A stretch of DNA of 64,000 bases from UBA2883 sp964017965 (GTDB lineage Bacteria; Cyanobacteriota; Vampirovibrionia; Gastranaerophilales; Gastranaerophilaceae), in the NCBI GenBank assembly GCA_964017965.1, contig CAXHNV010000004.1:62001-126000 (forward strand). The letters run 5' to 3'. Within the stretch, counting starts at the first letter, position 1, and every line of letters starts with the position of its first letter. The notes below the pieces were generated by a model. That model was not told where the DNA came from, did no database searches, and worked only from the letters and a program-made list of their open reading frames with translations. Of this stretch, positions 7,902 through 15,998 are shown in pieces. Both the position numbers and the translations under genes were made by a program.

Positions 7902-9293
7902 TTACACTCTTCCGTACATGTCTTCGTATCGGATAATATCTTCTTCAATCAAAAGGTCGCCTTTTTGAACCTCAACAATCTCTAAATCGTTTTCGTAAGG
8001 GTTCTGCAAAGAATGAATCTCTTTAACCGCAATATCAACGCTATGTCCCGGGCTTAAGATATGTTCCTTACCCTCAAGCACAACCTTTGCAACACCTGAT
8101 AATACAACCCAGTGTTCACTTCTGTGGTTATGCGATTGAACAGACAGTTTTTGACCGGAATTAACATGAATCAATTTAGTCAAGAAACCTTCGCCCTGAG
8201 CAAGAACAGTATAGAATCCCCACGGTCTGTATACCGTTTTATGTACCATTTGAGTATTGTCATGCTGTTGTTTCAAGGTTTCAAAGATTTGTTTAACATC
8301 TTGAACCTTGTCTTTCTTACAAGCCAGAATAGCATCTTCTGTCTCAACAATAACCATATCCTCTAAACCAACAGTCGCAACAAGCTTAGAAGAAGAGTAC
8401 ATAAGTGAATTTTTAGAACCCTTGTCTAAAATATGACCCACTTTAACATTATTATCGATATCTTTTTTGCTTACATCGTAAATAGATTTCCACGAACCTA
8501 CATCTAACCAATCAGATTTCAACTCGCTCATAGCAATGTTTTTTGAATGTTCCATAACAGCATAGTCAAACGATATATGAGGAAGTTTTTCAAACTCCGT
8601 ATAAGGAACATGTTCAGATTTTGTAAAATCTATTTTATCTATAACATTTGAAATATTCGAAGCATAAGCTTTCAGCTCTTTTCTAAAAGTAGAAACTTTA
8701 AACATAAAGATTCCGCTATTCCAGAAATAATTCGGGTTATTATAGTATTTTTCAGCAAGTTTATCGTCAGGTTTTTCAACAAACTTCTTAACCTTATAAC
8801 CGCAATCTAAAGCCTTATCAATCTCAATATAACCAAAGCCCGTTTCCGCATAATCAGGTTTAACACCAAATGTCACAAGATAACCTTTTTGTGCTAGTTT
8901 CTTTCCTTCTTCAACAGAAGCCTTAAACTTAGCCAAATCCTTAATCTTATGGTCAGAAGGCAACACAAGAATAATTTCATCATCCTTAGATAATTTGTCT
9001 TCAATATACTTGACAGCAAGAGCAATTGCAGGAGCAGTATTCTTAGCAATCGGTTCGGATATTACAACCGAATCATTTGATATAGATGAAAGCTGATACT
9101 TAATATTAGCAGCATGTTTAGTATTTGTAACACTAACAATATTTTCAGCAGGCACAATGTCTAATACTCGTTTGAAAGTCTCTTGCAGCAAACTCTCTTT
9201 ATTTTGAATATTCAAAAGTTGTTTAGGATAAAGTTCTCTTGATAAAGGCCATAAACGACTTCCTGAACCACCTGCTAAAATAATGCTGTACAT
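7902..9293 (-). CDS. manC: mannose-1-phosphate guanylyltransferase / mannose-6-phosphate isomerase
   Basis: The enzyme makes GDP-mannose from mannose-1-phosphate and GTP for surface polysaccharide synthesis. Residues 1-280 form the nucleotidyltransferase domain, starting with ILAGGSGSRLWPLSRELYPKQ, the pyrophosphorylase signature, and including FVEKP. Residues 340-463 form the cupin (type II phosphomannose isomerase) domain with RPWGFY, HNHRSEHW and PGHSVDIA. The 463-residue length is that of bifunctional ManC/AlgA. An AAGGGG site precedes the ATG, with a TATAAT box on the minus strand further up. It leads the manC-mtaB pair. Confidence 0.95.
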   Translation of the reverse strand: MYSIILAGGSGSRLWPLSRELYPKQLLNIQNKESLLQETFKRVLDIVPAENIVSVTNTKHAANIKYQLSSISNDSVVISEPIAKNTAPAIALAVKYIEDKLSKDDEIILVLPSDHKIKDLAKFKASVEEGKKLAQKGYLVTFGVKPDYAETGFGYIEIDKALDCGYKVKKFVEKPDDKLAEKYYNNPNYFWNSGIFMFKVSTFRKELKAYASNISNVIDKIDFTKSEHVPYTEFEKLPHISFDYAVMEHSKNIAMSELKSDWLDVGSWKSIYDVSKKDIDNNVKVGHILDKGSKNSLMYSSSKLVATVGLEDMVIVETEDAILACKKDKVQDVKQIFETLKQQHDNTQMVHKTVYRPWGFYTVLAQGEGFLTKLIHVNSGQKLSVQSHNHRSEHWVVLSGVAKVVLEGKEHILSPGHSVDIAVKEIHSLQNPYENDLEIVEVQKGDLLIEEDIIRYEDMYGRV

Positions 9294-9388
9294 ATTATCA
9301 TACCCCTTCTTAACTACATATTATTATATACTAAGCCCCTTATAAATAAAAGTATTAAGTTTTGTTAACAAAACTTGAATCAAAAAAT

Positions 9389-9418
9389 CAATTTTTTAAA
9401 ATTGAAATACTTTATATT
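9389..9418 (+). promoter_or_regulatory. conserved promoter-like motif, copy 3, before a candidate sRNA
   Basis: CAATTT at 9389 and ACTTTATATT at 9409 have the same 20-base separation as the copies before the 6248, 18410 and 53996 genes. No ORF follows on the plus strand before the hairpin at 9532-9566. The motif therefore faces a non-coding stretch. Confidence 0.55.
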
Positions 9419-9424
9419 AATGTA

Positions 9425-9566
9425 AGCGGGATTTAAGAAAACATTTTTAGTTGATTAAGTAAGATTACAAAAACAAAACAAACCTTTTTAGGAATTAAGT
9501 TGAAACTTCTTTGAAATTCATATTCACAATTAAACAGGCGAAGGACTTGTCACCCTTCGCCTGTTT
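9425..9566 (+). ncRNA. candidate small RNA between manC and rlmD
   Basis: About 140 bases on the plus strand lie between a promoter-like motif (9389-9418) and a strong hairpin (9532-9566), flanked by two minus-strand genes. The only ATG near the expected start is followed at once by TAA, and I find no ribosome site or sensible reading frame. The sequence is A-rich and mostly unstructured until the terminator, as in many trans-acting RNAs. It does not look like 6S, tmRNA or SRP RNA. The exact 5' end is an estimate from the motif. Confidence 0.4.
9532..9566. terminator. 13-bp hairpin terminator downstream of rlmD and of the candidate sRNA
   Basis: AAACAGGCGAAGG (9532-9544) pairs perfectly with CCTTCGCCTGTTT (9554-9566) around a nine-base loop. 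T-rich sequence follows on the plus strand and lies just past the rlmD stop on the minus strand. It probably works in both directions. Confidence 0.8.
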
Positions 9567-9572
9567 AGCATT

Positions 9573-10919
9573 TTAAACTTCTATTATAGCAACAGTTTCA
9601 ATATGTGTCGTGTGACAAAACATATCGAACGGTTTTAAAGAAATGACTTTAGCACCTTTCTCAACCAGATATTTCAAATCTCTTGCAAGTGTTGCAGGGT
9701 TACAGCTAACATATATAATCTTTGATTTTGTAAGCTTTAAAGAGTAATCTATACTCTCAGGACTACACCCCTTTCTTGGCGGGTCTAATATAGTCACATC
9801 ATAACCTTTCGGATTAGTTTTTAATTCTTTTTCAAAGAATTCCGAACAGTCATTATTATACATTTCAACATTTTGGATACCGTTTTCTGACTTTATTGTC
9901 TCAGCCAAATCAACGGAAGCTTTGCACTCCTCAACAGATACAACACGTTTTGCAACCGATGATAACGAAAGCCCGAACGCCGAAATACCCGCATAAGCAT
10001 CTAAAATAACAGGCTCATCAAAATTAGTTAAAATATAGTCTTTAACGTATCTGAAAATGTTATCCGCACTCTTAGGATTCACCTGAAAGAAAGTATTCGC
10101 GCCAATCTTAAAAGTAGTATCGCACAAATCCTCTCGGATATATTCTTCACCGATAACAAGTTGTGTATCATCTGTCATAATAAGGTTTGTTTTTTTAGGG
10201 TTAAAATTAACCAAAACCCCGACAACAGAATCAAAAGAAGCAAAAAGAGTTTCGCAAAACACCCTTACACTCGCTGATAACTTTTCGTCATTAACAACCA
10301 GAACCACAAGCTGAGTATTATCGCGAACAGATGATCTGATAACAACATGCCGTAAAAGACCGGAATGAGTTTTTTCATCATAGCCCGATACGTCGTGCTG
10401 CTGTGCATTCTCACGAACGAACTCAATAATATCATCACAAATCTTTGGCTGAATCGGACAGTATTTGATATTAACCAAATCATGCGATTTAGGTTTAAAA
10501 TAACCCGCAAGAATACGTTTCGAAACAGCTGTCTGACGAATAGGATATTGAATCTTGTGTCGAAACTCCGTCGTTTGCGGACTTGGTTCAACATCCTGTA
10601 CCTCAACATCCAAACCGCGCATCATATCTTCAACAATCTGACGTTTGATAACAAGCTGTTTCTCATAATCGATATGTTGCAACTGACAGGCACCGCACGC
10701 ATTATGAATAGGGCAAAACGGCTTAACACGATATGGTGAAGGTTTTATCATCTCAACAACGTTTGCAATATAATAAGATTTGTGTTTTTTAACAATTCTT
10801 ACCCTGCACTCATCTTCAGGGCAAACGTTATCAACAAAAACAACCGCTCCCTCGTATCTTGCAATACCTTGAGCATTAGACGCCAGTTTTTCTATCTTTA
10901 CTACAAACTCTTTTTCCAA
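9573..10919 (-). CDS. rlmD: 23S rRNA (uracil-5-)-methyltransferase, RlmD/RumA type with 4Fe-4S cluster
   Basis: This TrmA-family enzyme methylates C5 of a uridine in 23S rRNA using SAM. The 448-residue protein has an N-terminal TRAM domain (residues 1-55). It has an iron-sulfur site made by Cys69, Cys75, Cys78 (FCPIHNACGACQ) and Cys154 (YCPIQ), and a C-terminal methyltransferase domain. That domain shows FFQVNPKSA, LDAYAGISAFG, LDPPRKG and the catalytic cysteine in YVSCNPATLARD. Which uridine (U1939 or U747 equivalent) is modified cannot be read from the sequence. It closes the minus-strand run skp-ribF-fmt-like-rlmD, one base after the formyltransferase. Confidence 0.9.
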   Translation of the reverse strand: MEKEFVVKIEKLASNAQGIARYEGAVVFVDNVCPEDECRVRIVKKHKSYYIANVVEMIKPSPYRVKPFCPIHNACGACQLQHIDYEKQLVIKRQIVEDMMRGLDVEVQDVEPSPQTTEFRHKIQYPIRQTAVSKRILAGYFKPKSHDLVNIKYCPIQPKICDDIIEFVRENAQQHDVSGYDEKTHSGLLRHVVIRSSVRDNTQLVVLVVNDEKLSASVRVFCETLFASFDSVVGVLVNFNPKKTNLIMTDDTQLVIGEEYIREDLCDTTFKIGANTFFQVNPKSADNIFRYVKDYILTNFDEPVILDAYAGISAFGLSLSSVAKRVVSVEECKASVDLAETIKSENGIQNVEMYNNDCSEFFEKELKTNPKGYDVTILDPPRKGCSPESIDYSLKLTKSKIIYVSCNPATLARDLKYLVEKGAKVISLKPFDMFCHTTHIETVAIIEV

Positions 10920-10920
10920 A

Positions 10921-11883
10921 TTAATCCTCGTTTAAAATATCGCCGATCTTAACAAAACGTTTTATATAGCCCTTTGTCAAGAACCTTCTGTATTGACCAT
11001 ACAAACTAACACCCGACATTTTCAAAAGCTTATTATTTTTACAAGTAACAGTTATACTTCTATCTTTATAATCACTCCCAACTATAGAACCGATAGGATA
11101 ATCCGTCTCAGAATCAATAATAACAACCTTATAAGGATTAGGTGAGAAAATAGCCCGTTTATGATAAAAGAAAGTCTTGCCCCACGGATGAATAGCCTTA
11201 ATCTGAGCAACTATATCTTCCGCATCCTTATTAAAGTCCAAATCCGTATCGAACTCGTTAGAAAAATACGTTGCGCAGTCTTCCTTTTGAGCGATAGGGA
11301 ACACAACATCTTCATCCATTTTTTGTAAGAGTTCACAAATAGCGCCCCTTGCCTTTAATGAAACCTTTGTTTTCAGCTCTTTACCCGTATCACAAGCGTT
11401 AATCTCAACCTCTCTTGAATCAAGTATCGCGCCCGTATCAAGACCCTCATCCACAAGATGAATAGTAACACCCGTCTTTTCTTCTCTATTCTTTATCACC
11501 TGTACATACGGGTTTGGACCTCTATACTTAGGCAAAAGCGACGGATGAACATTGATAGTGGCAAGTTTAGGGATATCAAAAGTTTGCTTACAAATCTTCT
11601 CACTCCATGAAGCAACTATCATAATATCAGGGTTCAATTTCAGAAGCTTATTCCTGAACTCTTCATCATTAACACTATTAGCCTTAATCTCAGGAAGTCT
11701 ATAGCTCTTTATATAGTTATAATCCTGCTCGGGACTAATCATATCTTTTAACCAGAGCTTGAATTTGGAAGATTTAATCCTATCATGCCTGAAAACTCCC
11801 ACAATTTTTGAACCGGAATCTAACGTTCCCGCAATAACGTTAGAAAACATTTCACCATATCCGATAATAACTACTTTAAGCAT
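10921..11883 (-). CDS. fmt: methionyl-tRNA formyltransferase-like protein
   Basis: The N-terminal formyltransferase fold carries the catalytic trio Asn111, His113 (INVHPSLLPKYRG) and Asp149 (DEGLDTGAIL). The C-terminal 110 residues, with AIHPWGKTFF, resemble the OB-fold tRNA-binding domain of Fmt. The 320-residue length also fits Fmt, which formylates initiator methionyl-tRNA with 10-formyl-THF. Reservations: the usual SLLPKYRGAAP is SLLPKYRGPNP here, and residues 30-60 diverge from the typical LPVK-x-A-x-x-x-G region. A related sugar or amino-group formyltransferase therefore remains possible. The gene overlaps ribF by 13 bases and is not next to def, its common partner. Confidence 0.65.
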   Translation of the reverse strand: MLKVVIIGYGEMFSNVIAGTLDSGSKIVGVFRHDRIKSSKFKLWLKDMISPEQDYNYIKSYRLPEIKANSVNDEEFRNKLLKLNPDIMIVASWSEKICKQTFDIPKLATINVHPSLLPKYRGPNPYVQVIKNREEKTGVTIHLVDEGLDTGAILDSREVEINACDTGKELKTKVSLKARGAICELLQKMDEDVVFPIAQKEDCATYFSNEFDTDLDFNKDAEDIVAQIKAIHPWGKTFFYHKRAIFSPNPYKVVIIDSETDYPIGSIVGSDYKDRSITVTCKNNKLLKMSGVSLYGQYRRFLTKGYIKRFVKIGDILNED

Positions 11884-12767
11884 TCTTCCAAATCCTTTTC
11901 AATCTGAGATTTCAATTCTTTGAGCGAGCTGAATTTTTTCTCTTCTCTTATCCATTGTAGCAGATTTATTTTTATTGGTTTATTGTAAATATTTTGGTTA
12001 AAACCAAGAATATGAACCTCTGCAACAGGAGCGTTTTCACCCGTCACAGTCGGTTTTACACCGTAGTTCAAAACCCCTCGATAACTTTCAGCCTCAATAT
12101 CAACCGACACACAATATACCCCGAAAGGTATCTGAACCTTTTTCTTTGGATAAACAATATTTGCAGTAGGAAACCCGATTGTCCTGCCAACCTGATGACC
12201 TTTACAAACAACTCCTTCTATAGAGAAAGGTCTTCCTAAAAGTTCATTCGCTAACTTAACATTACCCGATTTCAAAGCTTTACGGATTCTGGTAGAGCTA
12301 ATCGTTTCTCCTTTATATTCTACAGGCGGAATTTGCACATATTCATATCCGTACTGTCCGGCAAATTCCGCTAATAATTCAGGAGTTCCTGCTTTACCTT
12401 TACCAAATGTATGGTTAAACCCCGTAAAAATATATTCCGGTTGAAAGTATTCTTCTAATAACTCGATATATTCTTGAGCGGACATATTCATCATCTTTTC
12501 GTCAAACTCAAGCTCAAAAAGATAATCCACTCCAAGATTTGCGATATGTAATTCTTTCTCTTCGTTTGTTGTTAAATATTCAACATTATCAACAAACTTC
12601 TCTGCAGGGCTTTTTTGAAAGGTTACCAGTACAGATTTTAAACCGTTCACTTTTGCAGTTTTAACCAGTTGAGAAATAAGTTCATTATGAGCAAGATGAA
12701 CCCCGTCAAAGAACCCCAGACCAACTGCAGTATTATCTAATTTGGTTAACTCCTTACATATCTCCAT
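11871..12767 (-). CDS. ribF: bifunctional riboflavin kinase / FAD synthetase
   Basis: RibF converts riboflavin to FMN and then FAD. The 298-residue protein has an N-terminal nucleotidyltransferase domain with LGFFDGVHLAHNEL, GFNHTFGKGKAG and the ISSTRIRKAL signature near residues 147-156. It has a C-terminal riboflavin kinase domain starting about 180 with GRTIGFPTANI and RGVLNYGVKPT. Length and order match the standard bacterial enzyme. No FMN riboswitch is visible in the 38 bases separating it from the upstream skp gene. It therefore seems to be transcribed constitutively with skp and the downstream fmt-like and rlmD genes. Confidence 0.95.
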   Translation of the reverse strand: MEICKELTKLDNTAVGLGFFDGVHLAHNELISQLVKTAKVNGLKSVLVTFQKSPAEKFVDNVEYLTTNEEKELHIANLGVDYLFELEFDEKMMNMSAQEYIELLEEYFQPEYIFTGFNHTFGKGKAGTPELLAEFAGQYGYEYVQIPPVEYKGETISSTRIRKALKSGNVKLANELLGRPFSIEGVVCKGHQVGRTIGFPTANIVYPKKKVQIPFGVYCVSVDIEAESYRGVLNYGVKPTVTGENAPVAEVHILGFNQNIYNKPIKINLLQWIREEKKFSSLKELKSQIEKDLEECLK

Positions 12768-12805
12768 ATAATGATTATATTACATATATGAAGAAATTAA
12801 AAACA

Positions 12806-13246
12806 CTATCTTATGTCTTTTGAGATTAAAGAAGTTATGTCGTCTCCGCCACGAAATACAACACTTTTTGCAAAAACATAGTCATAATTATTTTTCTTTG
12901 CACTTGCCGCAATCTGAGACTTTAGCCTTTCTTCTATAGCTGACAGTTTTTGAGTATATTGTCTGTCAATAGACTCTTTCTTATTATTAAACTCTGATGT
13001 ATATCTATCTTGCAATTGAATAATCTTTTGAGGGTCGTTTTCTTTTGCAATAGCATTTTGAGCATCAGTTACGATTCGGTTTAAAGCTTCCATTTGGCTT
13101 GAACGTTCGTTCTTCAATGCTCTAACCTCAGAAGAGTTATTAACCAAAGCCTGAACATCAACCACACCGATTTTTTCAGCAGCAAAACCTACTTGTGAAA
13201 ACATCAACACACAGCAAAAAGTTATTATCAATCTAATCTTATCCAT
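12806..13246 (-). CDS. OmpH/Skp-like periplasmic chaperone
   Basis: The 146-residue protein starts with a Sec signal peptide (charged DKIRL, hydrophobic IITFCCVLMF, cleavage after GFA). It continues with the OmpH hallmark KIGVVDVQALVNNS. A long charged coiled coil of about 90 residues follows, then YDYVFAKSVVFRGGDDIT at the end. Skp-type trimers carry unfolded outer-membrane proteins through the periplasm. Its presence supports a two-membrane envelope. It is normally linked to bamA and lpxD; here it heads an operon with ribF, the fmt-like gene and rlmD. Confidence 0.88.
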   Translation of the reverse strand: MDKIRLIITFCCVLMFSQVGFAAEKIGVVDVQALVNNSSEVRALKNERSSQMEALNRIVTDAQNAIAKENDPQKIIQLQDRYTSEFNNKKESIDRQYTQKLSAIEERLKSQIAASAKKNNYDYVFAKSVVFRGGDDITSLISKDIR

Positions 13247-13360
13247 TATTAACCCCTTTCTAACACTTACATCATATAGAAGATTTCAGCTAAAATAATT
13301 CAACCGTTTTCTATACTTTCGGGTATAAAAATTTTGTACAAAATTATAATTTGTAACGTA

Positions 13361-13389
13361 TTGTTAATATCAATAATTTATGCTATACT
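13361..13389 (+). promoter_or_regulatory. promoter of the diguanylate cyclase gene
   Basis: TTGTTA (13361-13366), a 17-nt spacer and an extended -10 TGCTATACT (TATACT at 13384-13389) form a textbook housekeeping promoter. The leader is about 18 bases with an AAGGGA ribosome site, unlike the leaderless genes. A TTTGTAACG sequence at 13350-13358 overlaps the upstream edge. Confidence 0.65.
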
Positions 13390-13413
13390 AAAGCTCAAGA
13401 AGGGAACTAAAAA

Positions 13414-14286
13414 ATGACAAATATAGTTATTTATTCAAATGACAAAGCAACAGAGCTAAAATCAGTATTAGAAACTATTGATGAAGCATCTGTCAGAGTT
13501 GAAAGTCCGTCAATTATGAGAGAACACTCTATGCTTAATCCGTCATTGATTGTTGTAGAACAATTTGACGATTTAAGCAATGTATTGATGACTACAAAGT
13601 TTGTTTGCCCGATTTTATTTGTAGGCGAACGTTTTAACTCTATTGTAAGAGCGGAAGGTTACGATTTTATATCAAAACCAGTTAACGAAGACGAACTTCG
13701 TGTAAGAGCAAACGCTTTACTAAAGATTTCTTATTACAAAAACAGAATGCAAGAAGTTAGCACAACTGATGAGCTAACAGGTCTTCATAACAGAAAATAT
13801 CTTCAAGAAGCACTTGAAGCAGAAATCTCACGTGCAAGACGTTATAAAACAAAAGTTTCTTGTATCTTGTTTGACTTAGACTATTTCAAAGCCGTTAATG
13901 ATATTTACGGTTATGAATGGGGCGACATTCTTCTTAGAAACATCGCTGGTAAACTTGATGTTTCTGCAAGAAAAGAAGATATCGTTACAAGATACGGTGA
14001 TGAAGAGTTCTTGCTAATTCTTCCTAACACCTCAGAAGATAACGCATTCATCTTCGCAGAACGTTTCAGACGTGAAGTTGAGAAAATGGAATGGATTCCT
14101 GCAGGCGAAGAAGAACGTCATCCGATTACTATCTCAGGCGGTATCGCAACTTACCCTTGCTTAGAAAACGTAACGGAAGATGCAAACACTCTTATCAGAT
14201 ACTCAGAACACGCGTTATATAACGCTAAACACAGAGGACGTAACAAAGTCGTTCAGTTCTCTCAGATAAATCTGGAATATAATTAA
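13414..14286 (+). CDS. GGDEF-domain protein with receiver-like N-terminus and GDEEF active-site variant
   Basis: Residues 1-115 look like a degenerate response-regulator receiver: it ends with FISKPVNEDELRVRANALL, but the usual acidic pocket is not obvious. Residues 120-285 form a GGDEF domain, opening with DELTGLHNRKYL and FDLDYFKAVND, which ordinarily makes c-di-GMP from two GTP. The signature is GDEEF at 195-199, so the second glycine is Asp196. A product-inhibition I-site Arg-Lys-Glu-Asp (186-189) sits five residues before it, the standard spacing. Whether it synthesises or only binds c-di-GMP is uncertain. A PilZ receptor gene lies about 1 kb downstream on the other strand. Confidence 0.9.
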   Translation: MTNIVIYSNDKATELKSVLETIDEASVRVESPSIMREHSMLNPSLIVVEQFDDLSNVLMTTKFVCPILFVGERFNSIVRAEGYDFISKPVNEDELRVRANALLKISYYKNRMQEVSTTDELTGLHNRKYLQEALEAEISRARRYKTKVSCILFDLDYFKAVNDIYGYEWGDILLRNIAGKLDVSARKEDIVTRYGDEEFLLILPNTSEDNAFIFAERFRREVEKMEWIPAGEEERHPITISGGIATYPCLENVTEDANTLIRYSEHALYNAKHRGRNKVVQFSQINLEYN

Positions 14287-14287
14287 T

Positions 14288-15325
14288 TTATAGCTTGCTG
14301 AGTACATCAGCAAGCTTTTTTACTTTAGCTGCTGTTGTGCCTATACCGCATAACAGCATTGTTGATTTTGTATTAGTTTTTTCATCTTCAATATTGTAAT
14401 CATTAAACAAAACATCAGACAACTCTTCACCTGACAAGCCGTCTTTTTTGATAAGAATCTTTGTAATATCGTCCCCGTAAAACTCGATATTTTGACACCT
14501 GTTTCGGAGTTCTTTAATCGATTGAACAAGCTTAGCAATAGCTTTTCTGCCACGATTGGAATTCAGAAAAGCAATATTCTTCTCGATAGTCGCAAGCAGC
14601 GCATAAGAAGGTGACGTAGTTGAAATCTTATCAAGAGCAGGCTGCAAATCAATATCTGTATTGTTATGAACTAACGCTGTCGGATTTAGTCCGCCTGCAG
14701 TCTTATGAAGCGATTGAACAACAACATCGGCATATCTTATTGCAGATTCCGGCAGCTCATCAGAAAACGGATAAAGCGCGCCGTGCGCCTCATCAACTAC
14801 AAGGCGCGCGCCATATTTCTCACAAACATTCTTAATAGACTTTATATCAGAGACTATCCCCTCATAACTAGGAGAAGTCACAATAACCGCCTTTATATCA
14901 TTATTTTGCAAATATCTTTCAAGTGTTTTAGGCTCCAATCGTTCAGGAACATCCCAGTCCTTGTTTTGTTCCAATTCATAAAACACAGGAACCGCTCCCG
15001 CCAGCTCAACGGCGTTCTTATGACATCTATGAGCACCTCCCCAAACAAGAACCTTTTCACCGGCTCTAACAAGCGCCAAAACAGCAGTTATAATCCCCGA
15101 TGATGAACCGTTAGTCAAATACAATGTCTGCTTAGTACCGTAAACCTTCGCGGCAAAAGCCTGTGATTCAGCCAGTACTTCCTCCGGACAATGTGCGTCA
15201 GTCTCAGATATATCAAATTTATAGAACTGCCTGAACTTACTGAACAAAAAAAACTTCTGTGAATGCGACGGTGTCGTAAACAGAAGTTTTCTATTTTTTT
15301 TTCTGAATAAATCTCTGAATAACAT
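14288..15325 (-). CDS. short Orn/Lys/Arg decarboxylase family protein (PLP, fold type I)
   Basis: The family decarboxylates basic amino acids to polyamine precursors. The PLP-binding lysine is Lys208 in QSLHKTAGG. The Asp178-Glu-Ala-His181 motif and the ring-stacking region around His99 (GGAHRCHKN) are present, and the N-terminal TPSHSQKFF fits the family. At 345 residues it is well below the 450-490 of Bacillus SpeA/YaaO-type enzymes, because the C-terminal domain is reduced to about 60 residues. Substrate cannot be assigned. It follows the PilZ gene by one base, so the two form an operon. The 3' end contains the terminator of the convergent GGDEF gene. Confidence 0.8.
   Translation of the reverse strand: MLFRDLFRKKNRKLLFTTPSHSQKFFLFSKFRQFYKFDISETDAHCPEEVLAESQAFAAKVYGTKQTLYLTNGSSSGIITAVLALVRAGEKVLVWGGAHRCHKNAVELAGAVPVFYELEQNKDWDVPERLEPKTLERYLQNNDIKAVIVTSPSYEGIVSDIKSIKNVCEKYGARLVVDEAHGALYPFSDELPESAIRYADVVVQSLHKTAGGLNPTALVHNNTDIDLQPALDKISTTSPSYALLATIEKNIAFLNSNRGRKAIAKLVQSIKELRNRCQNIEFYGDDITKILIKKDGLSGEELSDVLFNDYNIEDEKTNTKSTMLLCGIGTTAAKVKKLADVLSKL
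14292..14321 (+). terminator. intrinsic terminator of the GGDEF gene inside the convergent decarboxylase gene
   Basis: AGCTTGCTG (14292-14300) pairs with CAGCAAGCT (14308-14316) around a seven-base loop, followed by a T run. The hairpin sits in the last codons of the minus-strand decarboxylase gene, whose stop codon is at 14288-14290. Confidence 0.8.
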
Positions 15326-15326
15326 C

Positions 15327-15917
15327 TTACTTATTAGAAGTTTCCATGCTCTTTTTCATACAGAAATGAACTAATGACATCTTGTCAACATTACTCAAAT
15401 TCGTAAACTGACCTGAAATAACATATTCACCGGAATTGTTCTTTTCCATTCTAATCAACTGATACTTACAATTGATTTCAATCTCATCATTTAATCTGAT
15501 TGTCACACGATAAGCGTGTTCCATATTGATATTCTCAGTAGTCTTTAATTTCATACCACCGGCAGAAAGGTCAAGAGCCTGAACGTGATGAGTAATATCA
15601 TCATAAGTTAATTCTAAGTTTTCTAAGAAATCAATACGTGTAAACTTACGTCTTTGCAAGAATCTGTGTTTCTTAGGGTTAGCAATCGAAACAACGTTAC
15701 CCTTAACATCCTTGATATAAGATTCAAAATACAAATAGCCGTTATCAGTCAAAGAATAAAAGTCACAAACGTTCTGTTTCAGCATACCTCTTGGTACATA
15801 TTTCAACTGCATTGAAAACCCTTCGAGTGAAACATCCGTAACCTTACCCTTGTTTGTATCCTTAAAATCGTGAGGGATAATTGTAACTATCTGATCTTTT
15901 TTTATTAGTTCACGCAT
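15327..15917 (-). CDS. PilZ-domain c-di-GMP receptor with YcgR-like N-terminal domain
   Basis: The 196-residue protein has an N-terminal barrel (residues 1-85) of the YcgR type. A PilZ domain follows, with the RxxxR motif at Arg90-Arg94 (QRRKFTR) and the DxSxxG motif at Asp116-Gly121 (DLSAGG). These bind c-di-GMP. In flagellated bacteria YcgR acts on the motor, and other PilZ proteins control secretion or polysaccharide export. An AAGGAT ribosome site precedes the ATG. It is transcribed away from the TPR gene and leads into the decarboxylase gene. The nearby GGDEF gene makes a local c-di-GMP module plausible. Confidence 0.88.
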   Translation of the reverse strand: MRELIKKDQIVTIIPHDFKDTNKGKVTDVSLEGFSMQLKYVPRGMLKQNVCDFYSLTDNGYLYFESYIKDVKGNVVSIANPKKHRFLQRRKFTRIDFLENLELTYDDITHHVQALDLSAGGMKLKTTENINMEHAYRVTIRLNDEIEINCKYQLIRMEKNNSGEYVISGQFTNLSNVDKMSLVHFCMKKSMETSNK

Positions 15918-15983
15918 TCTTAAATCCTTCTTAAATGTTTTTATAAAACAATTTTAGCATATATTTAATAATTAATAAAGTCA

Positions 15984-15992
15984 TGCTATTAT
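15984..15992 (+). promoter_or_regulatory. extended -10 promoter of the TPR gene, leaderless
   Basis: TGCTATTAT is an extended -10 element (TATTAT at 15987-15992). TTAATA at 15965-15970 gives a 16-nt spacer. The ATG at 15999 is six bases downstream, the expected transcription start, which decides the start codon in favour of 15999 over GTG 15993. Confidence 0.5.
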
Positions 15993-15998
15993 GTGTTT

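Noticed and set aside
9425..9566. 6S RNA or tmRNA for the non-coding stretch
   Set aside because: No long double-stranded rod with a central bubble and no tRNA-like ends; only a terminator hairpin is evident.
10365..10739. 124-codon plus-strand open frame inside rlmD
   Set aside because: rlmD has all its family motifs across this stretch; the antisense frame shows no domain.
12768..12805. FMN riboswitch before ribF
   Set aside because: Only 38 bases separate ribF from skp, far too short for the RFN element.
14705..15103. 132-codon plus-strand open frame inside the decarboxylase gene
   Set aside because: Antisense to a well-supported PLP enzyme, with no start signal.
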